From Streptomyces sp. DSM 15324 (GTDB lineage: Bacteria; Actinomycetota; Actinomycetes; Streptomycetales; Streptomycetaceae): a stretch of 64,000 nt of DNA. Positions 8,168-17,228 of the stretch are shown here, in pieces. The notes beneath the pieces are model-generated. The model did no database searches, had not been told where the DNA came from, and saw only the letters and a program-made list of their open reading frames with translations. Both the position numbers and the translations under genes were made by a program. Each line of letters opens with the position of its first letter. Position 1 is the first letter of the stretch. The stretch is taken from NCBI RefSeq assembly GCF_001514285.1, contig NZ_KQ949028.1, positions 442,877 through 506,876 of the forward strand, given 5' to 3'.

Positions 8168-11100
8168 TCACCAGCCCGAAGCGGTGTGGACCACGGCCGT
8201 GACCGACGGGTCGCCCCACGCCAGCTCCCGCAGCAGCGCCGCGGTGCCCTCCTCGGGGTCGATGAGCCGGATGCCGCGCCGGGCGTACTCGCGGGCGAGG
8301 TCCGCCCCGACCATCCCGCCGTGACCGGGCGCGGGCGCCCAGGGGCCCCAGTGCACGGTCACCGCACGCCGTCCGGTGCGGGCGGCGAAGGCGGCGCCGA
8401 GCGTCTCCAGGGCGTCGTTGGCGGCGGCGTAGTCCACCTGCCCCCGGTTGCCGAGGACGGCCGAGATGCTCCCGAACAGCACCGTGAACGCGGGCGCGGA
8501 CGGCAGGTCCTCCAGCGCCGTGAGCAGCGCGTCCCCGCCGGTCGCCTTCGTCGCGTAGACCCGCTGGAAGGACTCGGCGCTCTTCTCCTCGATCAGCCGG
8601 TCCTCGATGATCCCGGCCGCGTGCACCACGCCGTCGAGCCGGCCGTGCTCGGCGTGGATCTCCTTGACCGCCTGCACCACCGCCTCCGGCTCCCGGAAGT
8701 CGACCGACCGGTAGCGCACCCGGGCTCCGAGCGCGCCGAGTTCGCCGAGTGTCGCGGTGATCTCCCGCTGGGCCAGCAGGAGTTCGGCGGTGCGGTTGAT
8801 CTCCGCAGGCTTCAGTCCGCCGCGCGCGGCGAGCACGGACCGCAGTTCGGCCGTGGTGCGCGCGCCGGCCGTGTCGGAGGACTCGGGGCCGTCCGGCGCG
8901 GGCGTCCGGCCGAGGAGTTCCAGCCGGCAGCGGGCGGCGCCGGCGAGCGCGGCCGCGAACTGCGCGGTGATGCCCCGCGCCCCGCCCGTCAGCACCACCA
9001 CCGAGTCCTGGTCCAGCCCCAGCGCGGCCGCCTCCGCGACCCCGTCCCCGGCCGGTCCGGCGCCGGTGCTGCCGAGCGCCCCCAGCGGCTCCTCCACCAG
9101 CTCGAAGCCGTACCGTCCGTCCTCCGCCCGCACCACCACCGGCGTCCGGTCGGCTGCCACCGCCTCCTCGACCACGGCCCGCGCGACCGCGTCCGGCGCG
9201 GCGTCGGCCAGGTCGACCAGCCGGGCGAGCGTCCGCGGGTACTCGCGAGCCACGGTGCGGAACAGCCCGCGCAGGCCGGCCGAGCGGGCGTCGGGGGCCC
9301 CGCCGTCCAGGTGCCGTACGGCCAGCAGCCGGGCAGGACCGCGCCCGAGGGCCGCCTTGAGCACGCCGAACGCGTCGGGCAGCACCGGCACGTCGTCCCC
9401 GGGCCCGGCGAGCGCGCCGAGGTACAGCACCCCGTCCACCGGCCCGTCCGCCTCGGACAGCGCGTGGTCCCGGGCGTGTACGACGACCTCGGCGCCGTGG
9501 GCCGCGAGGCGCGCGGCGGCCTCCGGGGCGTCCCCGAGGACGACCCAGCGGGTGCCGGCGAGCACGGCGGCCGGGTCGGCCGCGGCGGAGTCGAGCAGGA
9601 CCGGCCGCAGCACATGCCGCCGGGGCGGCTCACCGGTGACCTCGTCGACGGGGCCGGGCGTGCTCGCGGCGGCGGGCCGCGAGGTCCTCGGGGCGGCCGG
9701 GCGGGACGGCTCCACCGCCTCCGGACCGGACGTGTCCCTCGGCTCCGGTCCCGGTCCCGCCGGGGCCGGACCGTCCAGCCGGGACCGCAGCCAGTCCGTC
9801 ACCGCGGCGGCCGTCCGGGCCTTCGCCAACTCCTCCAGCTCGGCGTCCTCCAGCGCGCTGAGGTCGGCCGCGCCCCCGCCGCCCAGGCGCTTGGCCAGCT
9901 CCCCGGCGATCTCGGCCCGTTTGATGGAGTCGATGCTGAGGTCCGCCTCCAGATCGAGGTCCGGTTCGATCATGTCCACGGGGTAGCCGGTGCGCTCGCT
10001 GATGATCTCCAGGACCACCTGCTGGACGTCCGTGTCACCGGCGGGAGTGTCAGCGGCGGGAGCCTCGGCGGCGGCAGCGGGAGCCGGCTCCGGGACGGCG
10101 AGGACGGCCGGGACCGCCGCCGGGGCCGGTGCCCCCGCGAGGGCGGCCACCGCCGGGAGCACCTCGGGCCGGGTCCCGGTCTGCGGCGCGAGCGGCGCCG
10201 GAAGCTGCGCCCCCGGTGTCGCCCCGAAGTAGGTGAGCAGCACGTCCCGTTGGGCCGCGATCATCTCCCGGCTGGTGCGCAGGAACTCGGAGACCAACGC
10301 GTCCCGGTCGGAGGGGACGCCGTGCGGGGGGTTCGTCGTCACAGTCGGCACAGTCCTTTCGGCGGGGTCCGCTACGCGTCGGGCGGGGGCGAGCGCGCCG
10401 GGCAGCAGGGCGCCGGAGGCGGTGCGGACCAGGTGCCCGTTCACCGTCCAGCCGGGCCGCTTCGGAGCGGGGGCGTGGACGGCGTCGACGGCGTCCCGGC
10501 CGCGCAGCAGCTCTCCGGTGCGCACCGGCAGGCCCGCCACGGCGAGCCGCGCCAGCGCGTCCAGCCAGCCGCTCAGCCCGGCACCGGGCCGGGGCTCGCA
10601 GGCCACCGTCCGGTGCGGCCGGTCGCCGAGGATGCGCCCCACCAGCCGGGTCAGCACGGACCCCGGACCGGCCTCGACGAAGACCCGCGCGCCCGCCGCG
10701 TACATCGCCTCGATCTGCTCGGCGAAGGCGACCGGCGCCCCGATCTGCGCGGCGAGTTCGGCCCGTACGGCGTCCGGGTCGGCCGGATAGGGGGCGGCCG
10801 TGCGGTTCGCCCACACCGGGAACTCGGGTGCGTGCACCGGCCGTTCGGCGAGCACCTCGGCGAAGCGGTCACCGGCCGCGGCGACGAGCGGGCTGTGGAA
10901 GGCGCAGGCGACCGGGATCCGTTTGGCCCCGAGGCCCGCCTCGCGCAGCAGCCGTACGGCGTCCGCGACCGCGTCGGTCGGGCCCGAGATCACCGTCTGC
11001 TCGGGCGAGTTGCGATTGGCGAGGACGACCGCGTCCGCCACCCCCGCCGCCCGCAGGGCCCGGGCGGTCTCCTCGGCGCCCGCCACGACGGCGGCCATGG

Positions 11101-14100
11101 TGCCGGGTTCCGGACCGGCACCGGCGGCGGCGTCCAGGATGGCCGCCGCCCGCTCGACGCTCAGGTCCAGCAGGGTGTCGGGATCGAGGGCGCCGGCCGC
11201 GCACAGGGCGACCAGCTCGCCGTAGCTGTGCCCGGCGGCCATGTCCGGGCGCACCCCGGCCGCCGTGAGCACGGCGTGCGCGGCGAGCCCGGCCACACCG
11301 AGGGCGGGCTGGGCGACCCGGGTGTCGGTCAGGGCGGCCCGCTGCCGCTCCCGTGCCGCCTCGTCGAAGGCCGCCGCAGGGTACAGCGCGTCGGCATGGG
11401 CCCGGCCGAGTTCCAGGTAGGGGCGCAACGCGGGGAGGGCCACGAAGAGTTCGCCGAGCATGCCGGGGTGCTGGCTGCCCTGGCCGGGGAAGAGGAAGGC
11501 GACCGCGCCGTCCTGCGGGTCGTGCGCGTGCAGCCCGTGCCGCGGGTCGTACGCGCCGCGCAGGGCCCGCCGGAGCTTGCCGACGAGGTCGTCGACGTCC
11601 GTCGCCACGACCGCGATCCGCACCGGATCGCCGCTCGCGTCCGCCCGCCGGGCCGCGCCGAGCGCCAGGTCGCGCAGCCGCCACGGCCGGCCCTCGGCCT
11701 CCGCCGCGCGCAGCAGTTCCCCGGCCGCCCGGTGGGCCGCGGCCTCGTCCCGGCCCCGGAACAGGAACAGCTCGGCCGGCCAGGCGTCCAGGCCCCGTAC
11801 CGGCGGCGCGCCGTCCGCGTAGGCGCTCAGCACGGCGTGGAAGTTGGTGCCGCCGAACCCGAACGCGCTCACCCCGGCAAGGCGTTCCGCGGCGGGTGCC
11901 GCCCACGGCCGGGCCTCGGCGTGGAAGGCGAAGGGGCTGTCGTCCCCCTCCCAGGCCGCGTTGGGCGCCACGACGTGCAGGGTCGGCGGCCGGACACCGG
12001 TGTACAGCGCCAGCAGCGCCTTGATCATCCCCGCCAGTCCGGCCGCGCACTTGGTGTGCCCGATCTGCGACTTCACCGAACCGAGTACGCAGGCACCGGC
12101 CGGCGTCCCGGCCTCGCCGAACACCTCGCCGAGGATGCGCAGTTCGGTGCGGTCGCCGACCACCGTTCCGGTGCCGTGGGCCTCGACGAGTCCGACGTCG
12201 GCCGGGGAGACGCCCGCGTTGCGGTACGCCCGCTCCAGTGCCGAGCGCTGGCCCTCCGGGCGGGGGGCGGTCAGCCCCAGGGAGCGGCCGTCGCTGGAGG
12301 CGCCGAGGCCCTTGATGACGCCGTAGATCCGGTCGCCGTCGCGTTCGGCGTCCGCGAGCCGTTTGAGGACGACGCAGGCCACGCCCTCGCCGAGCGCGAT
12401 GCCGTCCGCCGAGCCGTCGAAGGCCCGGGAGCGGCCGGTGGGGGACAGGGCGTGGACGGAGGAGAACAGCACGTAGTCGTTGATGCCGTTGTGCAGGTCC
12501 GCACCGCCGCACAGCACCACGTCGGAGGTGCCGCCGACGAGTTCCTTGCAGGCGACGTCCACCGCGGCGAGCGAGGACGCGCAGGCCGCGTCGACCGTGT
12601 AGTTGGCGCCGCCGAGGTCGAGCCGGTTGGCGATGCGCCCGGAGATGACGTTGGCGAGCATGCCGGGGAAGGAGTCCTCGGTGAGCCGGGGGAGCTGCTC
12701 CTCCAGTCCGGCGGGGACCTTGCCGTAGTAGGAGGGCAGCACGGCCCGCAGGGTGGCCGCGTTCGACAGGTCGCTGCCGGCCTCCGCGCCGAACACCACC
12801 GAGGTCCGCGCCCGGTCGAACTCCCGCCCGCCGTCGCCGTATCCGGCGTCCTCCAGGGCCCGCCGGGCGGCCTCCAGCGACAGCAGCTGCACCGGTTCGA
12901 TGCTGCCGAGGGAGGCGGGCGGGATGCCGTAGCGCAGCGGGTCGAAGGGGATCGGCGGCAGGAAGCCGCCCCACTTCGACGGGGTGGAGTCACCGTGGTG
13001 GACGGCCGGGTCCCAGCGGTCGGCCGGGACCTCGCCGACCGCGTCGACGCCGCCGACGACGTTGGCCCAGAAGGTGGGCAGATCGGGGGCCTGCGGGAAC
13101 ATGCACGCCATGCCGACCACCGCGATGTCCAGCGGCGCCGGCGCCTCGGGCTCCGTGAGCCCCTCGGAGGTCGCCCCCCATTCGGCCGCCCGCAGGGCGA
13201 GATGGCCGGCCGCGCCGGTCGTCACGGACGCGTGCAGCGCGGCGAGGGTGGTGGTGGCCGAGCGCAGCACGGCCACCTCCCCGGCCATGAACATCCCCTC
13301 GGCGTACTGGCGTCGCTCGTCGACCGGGGTGAGCGTGCCCTCGCCGTCGCGGGTCACGCCCTTGCTGGCCAGGCGCAGCCGGCCCACGTTGAGGCGCTCC
13401 AGCTCCTCCCAGACCTGCCGCTCGGGCACGCCCTCGGCGCGCAGCCGCGCCTCCTGCGCGCGGAAGTCGGCGGCGAACGGGCTCGGTACGCACCGGGTGG
13501 CGTGGCCCGGCGCCGACTCCAGGAGCGTGGTGCCCTCGGCGGCCAGGACCTGGCGCTGGAACAGCGGGCGGATCGCGCCGTGCGTCACCGCCTCCTCGGT
13601 GAAGAGGTAGGCCGTCCCCATCAGCATCCCGACGGCCGCCCCACGCGCGGTCAGCGGGGCGGCCAGCGCGGCGACCATCGCCGCCGACCGCTCGTCGTGC
13701 ACCCCGCCCGCGAAGAACACCTCCAGGTCCGAGCCGTCGGCCCCGGCCACATGGTCCTCGAGCACGGCGAGTTGGGCCTCCCAGAGCGGGAAGCTGCCGC
13801 GTGGTCCCACATGTCCGCCGCACTCCGAGCCCTCGAACACGAACCGGCGCGCCCCGGCCTGGAGGAACTGCCGCAGCAGCCCCGGCGACGGAACGTGCAG
13901 GAAGGTCCGGATGCCGTCCCGCTCCAGGGCCTGCGCCTGGGAGGGGCGTCCGCCCGCGATGACCGCGTGCGTCGGCCGCAGTTCCCGTACCGCCTCCAGC
14001 TGCGCCGCCCGGACCTCCTCCGGGGCGAAACCGAGCACCCCCACGCCCCAGGGCCGCCCCGCCACCGCCTCCCGGGTCGCCGCGAGCAGCTCCCGGGTCC

Positions 14101-15142
14101 GCGCCCCGTCCGCCAGGGCCAGCGCCAGGAACGGCAGCGCCCCCTCGGCCGCGACCGCTGCGGCGAAGGACGCCTCGTCGCTCACCCGGGTCATCGGCCC
14201 CTGCGCGAGCGGCAGCCGGGTGCCGAGCGCGGCGCTCATCGGCGACCGCGGTCCGAGCGCCCGTACGGCGGTGTCGTCGCGCAGGGCGTCCAGCACCGCC
14301 TCGCGCAGGGCCCGGACCGTACGCCGCGCGTCGCCCCAGCGGTCGGCGAAGCGGGCGGCCAGGAAGCCGTCCTGGCCCACCGGCAGCAGCTCGGTCCGCG
14401 GATCGCGGGCGCCGAGCAGCGCCGCCACCACCTCGGGCCCGGCGTCCTCGGGAACCAGGGGGGCGTCGGGGCCGCGCCGGCGCAGGACGCGGTGCCCGGC
14501 CAGGACGACGGTCTCCGAGCCGTCCATCGCGCGCAGGGCGGCGGCCGCCGGTCCGGGGAGCGCGGAGTCGTCGAGCAGGGCGAGCTGGCTGTCCAGGACG
14601 ACACCGGCCGCCCCGCCGGCCACCGCGGCGGCGGCCGTACGCGGACCGATCCCGCCGCACGCCCACACCGGCAGGGCGAGATCCCGGGCCGCGAGCAGCT
14701 GTTGGAGGAGGACGAAGGTGCCCAGCTCGCCGACCCGGCCGCCGCACTCGGAGCCCCGCGCGATCAGTCCGTACGCCCCCGCGCGCGCCGCCTCCGCGGC
14801 CCCGGCGTGATCGGTGACCTCCGCCAGCACGCGGTAGCGGCCCGCGACCTCCGCCACGGACCAGGGCGTGTCCGCGGCGAGCACCACGGTGTGCGGCCCG
14901 GCGTCCCCCGCGGGGAGGTCGGCGGGGGTGAGCCGGCAGCCCGGCCCGACTCTCACCCCGTAGGCGCCCGGTGAGGCGCGGCGCAGTCGCGCCAGCGCCT
15001 CGCGCGCTCTTCGGTCCCCGGGCCCCAGGTCGAGCACGCCGAGGCCGCCGGCCCGGCCGACGGCCAGGGCGAGCGGGGCGTCGGGCTCGCCGAACGGGGT
15101 GATGCCGATGATCATGTCCTCGGAACGCGCAGCGGACGCCAT
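8168..15142 (-). CDS. Type I PKS/PUFA-synthase-like megasynthase, NPD-NPD-KS-AT-ACP-KR
   Basis: 2324-aa first enzyme of the operon. Two consecutive nitronate monooxygenase/PfaD-like TIM-barrel domains occupy about residues 10-300 and 300-620, each with a GSECGG motif (about 133 and 441). They are followed by KS (about 670-1100; Cys of DAACASS near 853, EAHGTGTVVGD, SVKSQIGHT), AT (FLFPGQGSQHPG about 1218, GHSYGE about 1304), ACP with the attachment serine in LSIDSIKRAEI (about 1737), and a KR with TGGARGI (about 2050) and VDYAAAND (about 2237). NPD domains act as enoyl reductases in PUFA synthases. The ATG at 15142 is chosen for its GGAG ribosome site; ATG at 15115 (MIIGITP) is the alternative. 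Together with the KS-AT-DH-PPTase partner it supplies a complete reductive cycle. Confidence 0.92.
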   Translation of the reverse strand: MASAARSEDMIIGITPFGEPDAPLALAVGRAGGLGVLDLGPGDRRAREALARLRRASPGAYGVRVGPGCRLTPADLPAGDAGPHTVVLAADTPWSVAEVAGRYRVLAEVTDHAGAAEAARAGAYGLIARGSECGGRVGELGTFVLLQQLLAARDLALPVWACGGIGPRTAAAAVAGGAAGVVLDSQLALLDDSALPGPAAAALRAMDGSETVVLAGHRVLRRRGPDAPLVPEDAGPEVVAALLGARDPRTELLPVGQDGFLAARFADRWGDARRTVRALREAVLDALRDDTAVRALGPRSPMSAALGTRLPLAQGPMTRVSDEASFAAAVAAEGALPFLALALADGARTRELLAATREAVAGRPWGVGVLGFAPEEVRAAQLEAVRELRPTHAVIAGGRPSQAQALERDGIRTFLHVPSPGLLRQFLQAGARRFVFEGSECGGHVGPRGSFPLWEAQLAVLEDHVAGADGSDLEVFFAGGVHDERSAAMVAALAAPLTARGAAVGMLMGTAYLFTEEAVTHGAIRPLFQRQVLAAEGTTLLESAPGHATRCVPSPFAADFRAQEARLRAEGVPERQVWEELERLNVGRLRLASKGVTRDGEGTLTPVDERRQYAEGMFMAGEVAVLRSATTTLAALHASVTTGAAGHLALRAAEWGATSEGLTEPEAPAPLDIAVVGMACMFPQAPDLPTFWANVVGGVDAVGEVPADRWDPAVHHGDSTPSKWGGFLPPIPFDPLRYGIPPASLGSIEPVQLLSLEAARRALEDAGYGDGGREFDRARTSVVFGAEAGSDLSNAATLRAVLPSYYGKVPAGLEEQLPRLTEDSFPGMLANVISGRIANRLDLGGANYTVDAACASSLAAVDVACKELVGGTSDVVLCGGADLHNGINDYVLFSSVHALSPTGRSRAFDGSADGIALGEGVACVVLKRLADAERDGDRIYGVIKGLGASSDGRSLGLTAPRPEGQRSALERAYRNAGVSPADVGLVEAHGTGTVVGDRTELRILGEVFGEAGTPAGACVLGSVKSQIGHTKCAAGLAGMIKALLALYTGVRPPTLHVVAPNAAWEGDDSPFAFHAEARPWAAPAAERLAGVSAFGFGGTNFHAVLSAYADGAPPVRGLDAWPAELFLFRGRDEAAAHRAAGELLRAAEAEGRPWRLRDLALGAARRADASGDPVRIAVVATDVDDLVGKLRRALRGAYDPRHGLHAHDPQDGAVAFLFPGQGSQHPGMLGELFVALPALRPYLELGRAHADALYPAAAFDEAARERQRAALTDTRVAQPALGVAGLAAHAVLTAAGVRPDMAAGHSYGELVALCAAGALDPDTLLDLSVERAAAILDAAAGAGPEPGTMAAVVAGAEETARALRAAGVADAVVLANRNSPEQTVISGPTDAVADAVRLLREAGLGAKRIPVACAFHSPLVAAAGDRFAEVLAERPVHAPEFPVWANRTAAPYPADPDAVRAELAAQIGAPVAFAEQIEAMYAAGARVFVEAGPGSVLTRLVGRILGDRPHRTVACEPRPGAGLSGWLDALARLAVAGLPVRTGELLRGRDAVDAVHAPAPKRPGWTVNGHLVRTASGALLPGALAPARRVADPAERTVPTVTTNPPHGVPSDRDALVSEFLRTSREMIAAQRDVLLTYFGATPGAQLPAPLAPQTGTRPEVLPAVAALAGAPAPAAVPAVLAVPEPAPAAAAEAPAADTPAGDTDVQQVVLEIISERTGYPVDMIEPDLDLEADLSIDSIKRAEIAGELAKRLGGGGAADLSALEDAELEELAKARTAAAVTDWLRSRLDGPAPAGPGPEPRDTSGPEAVEPSRPAAPRTSRPAAASTPGPVDEVTGEPPRRHVLRPVLLDSAAADPAAVLAGTRWVVLGDAPEAAARLAAHGAEVVVHARDHALSEADGPVDGVLYLGALAGPGDDVPVLPDAFGVLKAALGRGPARLLAVRHLDGGAPDARSAGLRGLFRTVAREYPRTLARLVDLADAAPDAVARAVVEEAVAADRTPVVVRAEDGRYGFELVEEPLGALGSTGAGPAGDGVAEAAALGLDQDSVVVLTGGARGITAQFAAALAGAARCRLELLGRTPAPDGPESSDTAGARTTAELRSVLAARGGLKPAEINRTAELLLAQREITATLGELGALGARVRYRSVDFREPEAVVQAVKEIHAEHGRLDGVVHAAGIIEDRLIEEKSAESFQRVYATKATGGDALLTALEDLPSAPAFTVLFGSISAVLGNRGQVDYAAANDALETLGAAFAARTGRRAVTVHWGPWAPAPGHGGMVGADLAREYARRGIRLIDPEEGTAALLRELAWGDPSVTAVVHTASGW

Positions 15143-15298
15143 GATTCTCCGAATCAACGTGAAACCGCAGGGTGGGGGGTTCAGGACAGCAAAGGCGGTG
15201 CACCGCATTCGCGCGGGCACAGGTCACCGCGGAAGACGGGATCAAAACGCTTGCTCGAAACGCGTTGCAAGGTAGTGCTGTTATTACTCACCGGTCAA

Positions 15299-15327
15299 CG
15301 ATCGAACGATCGGCTGGTAACCAGCCG
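15299..15327. promoter_or_regulatory. Paired dyads upstream of the megasynthase operon
   Basis: CGATCG-AA-CGATCG (15299-15312) is immediately followed by CGGCTGG-TAA-CCAGCCG (15311-15327), a perfect 7-bp inverted repeat with a 3-bp spacer. They lie about 160-185 bp upstream of the megasynthase start, in the least GC-rich part of the region, and could be operator sites. No regulator gene is adjacent. Confidence 0.4.
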
Positions 15328-15606
15328 CAATGATTCGGACAGTCGTCGGCGGACGGCCGGGGGGAGGAAAACGGATGAATTCCTTTCGGGCCCGGCCCCG
15401 CCCCTTCGCCGCTCGTCATGCCGAAGCGTCGACACCTGAAAGGAAAATGCGTTTCTTGGGAGCGCTTGTCCGGATCGGAATGTGCTTTTCCCGGCCCCCG
15501 GCGGTCCGTGGATGACGGGCCGGGAAAATCTGTGTGTCGCGTGACGAGTGTCCGGGAAAGGTCGGGACGGGTCTTGACATGCGGAGATCCGCCGCCAAAA
15601 CTGACA

Positions 15607-15620
15607 TGACTGCGCAGTCA
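15607..15620. promoter_or_regulatory. 14-bp perfect palindrome, copy 1
   Basis: TGACTGCGCAGTCA is a perfect palindrome, identical to a second copy at 15650. Typical operator geometry for a dimeric repressor of the TetR or MarR type. Confidence 0.6.
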
Positions 15621-15649
15621 GGCTGCCCTCGGGAGGTCGTGGAACGGGC

Positions 15650-15663
15650 TGACTGCGCAGTCA
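15650..15663. promoter_or_regulatory. 14-bp perfect palindrome, copy 2
   Basis: Second exact copy of TGACTGCGCAGTCA, with a centre-to-centre distance of 43 bp (about four helical turns) from copy 1. Both dimers would bind the same DNA face. It lies 140 bp upstream of the serine-hydrolase-like gene. Confidence 0.6.
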
Positions 15664-15802
15664 CACGCGAACGCGACAGGGCGTCCCGCTCGACGGAGCC
15701 GGTCGGGCCGGGGTGCGGCCAACTCCTCCGTCCGGGGCCGCGGGCGCGGCACCCGGAGTGTTGACGTGCGAGGGGGTACCGCCATCCACCCATAGTGCGC
15801 AT

Positions 15803-16999
15803 ATGACGCGTACCCGTACGGCGGTGCTGTGCGCCGCCGCCCTCCTCGCGGCCACCCTCCCGACGGCGGTCGCGACCGCCGCACCCGACCGCCCCCACCG
15901 CGCCTGCGTCACCACGCAGCACCCGCACGGCCGGGCGCGCGAGGTCCTCGACATCGTCCGCAAGGCCAGGAAGGACCTCGACCTCAAGGCCGCCCTGGTC
16001 AAGGTCACCGTGGGCGGCCGCAACCTCTACACCGGCGCCGTCGGCGAGTCCATGACCGGAGTGCCGGCCACCCCCGCGATGCACTTCAGGACCGGCTCGG
16101 TCGCCATCGCCTTCATGGGTACGGTGCTCCTCCAGCTCGTCCAGGAGCACAAGGTCGGCCTCGACGACCCCGTCTCCCGCTGGCTCCCCGACCTGCCGCA
16201 CGGCGACAGGATCACCCTGCGCATGCTCGGTGACTCCACCTCCGGCATCCACGACTACGTCCCCGACCCGGTCTTCCTGAAGAGGCTGTACGCCGACCCG
16301 TGGCGGCACTGGACCTCCAAGGAGGTCGTCGGGATCTCGCTGAGCCACCCCCTCTGGTACCGGCCCGGCACCAACTGGAGCTACTCGCACGCCAACTTCC
16401 AGCTCCTCGGCCGCGCCCTGGAGAAGATCACCGGCACCCCGCTGGACCGGCTGCTGCGCAAGCGCGTGTACCGCCCGCTCGGGCTGCGCAACACCGCCGC
16501 GGCCGAAACCGCCGTGATCCCCGAGCCCGTCCTGCACGCCTACGACGACGAGCGCGGCACCTACGAGGAGTCCACCTACTTCAACCCGTCCTGGACCACC
16601 GCCCCCGGCGCGGTCATCACCCAGGACGTCTGCGACCTCGCCCGCTCCGGCAAGGGCGTCGGGGCGGGCGAACTGCTCTCCCGCAGTTCCTTCCGCACCC
16701 AGCTCGACCCGGGCACGGTCGGCCTCGGCCACCCCACGAAGACGTGTCCGGCCACGGTCTGCCTGCCCATGACCGAGGACTTCCACTTCGGCGTCGGCGT
16801 CGTCGTCAAGAACGGCTGGGTCGTGCAGAACCCGTCCTTCTTCGGCTACGCGGCCGTGATGGCGTACGAGCCGCACCAGCGGCTCACCATCGCCGTGTCC
16901 ACGACGGTGGGTCCCGACGCACCCGGCGGCAACACCGCCCAGACGGTCACCGAGCGGATCGCCGAACGGCTCGCCCCCCGGCACCCGCTGGCCGGCTGA
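15803..16999 (+). CDS. Secreted beta-lactamase/DD-peptidase-fold protein, probable pseudoenzyme
   Basis: 398-aa protein with a signal peptide (TAVLCAAALLAATLPTAVATA, cleavage before AP) and the penicillin-binding beta-lactamase fold (class C/AmpH-like). The active-site SxxK tetrad is changed: the sequence reads FRTGSVAIAFMG, so isoleucine replaces the catalytic lysine. The YxN motif reads YSHAN, and the usual HxG/KTG segment near the C-terminus reads NPSFFGYAAVM. These changes predict loss of acyl-enzyme chemistry, leaving a binding or regulatory role, or an unusual mechanism. The ATG at 15803 fits the signal peptide; it lacks a ribosome site but is seven bases after CATAGT, suggesting a leaderless transcript. 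Cell-wall location is inferred from the signal peptide. Confidence 0.8.
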   Translation: MTRTRTAVLCAAALLAATLPTAVATAAPDRPHRACVTTQHPHGRAREVLDIVRKARKDLDLKAALVKVTVGGRNLYTGAVGESMTGVPATPAMHFRTGSVAIAFMGTVLLQLVQEHKVGLDDPVSRWLPDLPHGDRITLRMLGDSTSGIHDYVPDPVFLKRLYADPWRHWTSKEVVGISLSHPLWYRPGTNWSYSHANFQLLGRALEKITGTPLDRLLRKRVYRPLGLRNTAAAETAVIPEPVLHAYDDERGTYEESTYFNPSWTTAPGAVITQDVCDLARSGKGVGAGELLSRSSFRTQLDPGTVGLGHPTKTCPATVCLPMTEDFHFGVGVVVKNGWVVQNPSFFGYAAVMAYEPHQRLTIAVSTTVGPDAPGGNTAQTVTERIAERLAPRHPLAG

Positions 17000-17090
17000 C
17001 CGGCCGCCACCGAGGCCCGACGCCCGCACCCGTCCGCGTACGGTAAGGTTTACCTGCGCGTTCCCGCAGCTCACCGCCGCGGCAGCGCGA

Positions 17091-17164
<74 letters not shown>

Positions 17165-17191
17165 CAGGGAGTCCGCTCCGTCGTCGTAGAG

Positions 17192-17226
17192 CAGGGCCCG
17201 TATCCACACCGTGGATGCGGGCCCTG
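17192..17226. terminator. Bidirectional hairpin terminator between tRNA-Pro and the TetR gene
   Basis: A 16-bp stem (17192-17207 with 17211-17226, one G-T pair) with a 3-nt loop. It lies after the tRNA on the plus strand and after the TetR stop codon on the minus strand. No long U run follows, as is common in high-GC actinobacteria. Confidence 0.75.
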
Positions 17227-17228
17227 TC

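Larger units (their letters stand above)
15143..15802. other. 660-bp divergent control region without a credible gene
   Basis: No convincing coding sequence is present: the short open frames here lack ribosome sites and normal codon bias. The region is less GC-rich near 15240-15330 and contains several exact dyads (annotated separately). It must carry the promoter of the megasynthase operon leftward and that of the serine-hydrolase-like gene rightward. A TTGACA hexamer lies at 15574-15579 but has no clear -10 partner. Confidence 0.7.

Noticed and set aside
8186..14974. A 2262-codon open frame on the plus strand opposite the first megasynthase
   Set aside because: It is an antisense frame kept open by the high GC third-position bias; it has no ribosome site, is Arg/Gly/Pro-rich and shows no domain, while the minus strand holds clear catalytic motifs.
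119..15142. Enediyne biosynthetic cluster
   Set aside because: The DH-PPTase tail is enediyne-like, but there is no thioesterase of the enediyne type, no associated enediyne core proteins, and the KS is on split proteins with NPD domains.
15251..15764. Several 60-80 codon open frames in the megasynthase upstream region
   Set aside because: No ribosome sites, no consistent codon bias, and overlap with the palindromic control elements.
15771..15796. TTGACG and CATAGT as a complete promoter for the serine-hydrolase-like gene
   Set aside because: The spacing is only 14 bp, too short for a normal -35/-10 pair; only the -10-like box is used as weak support for a leaderless start.
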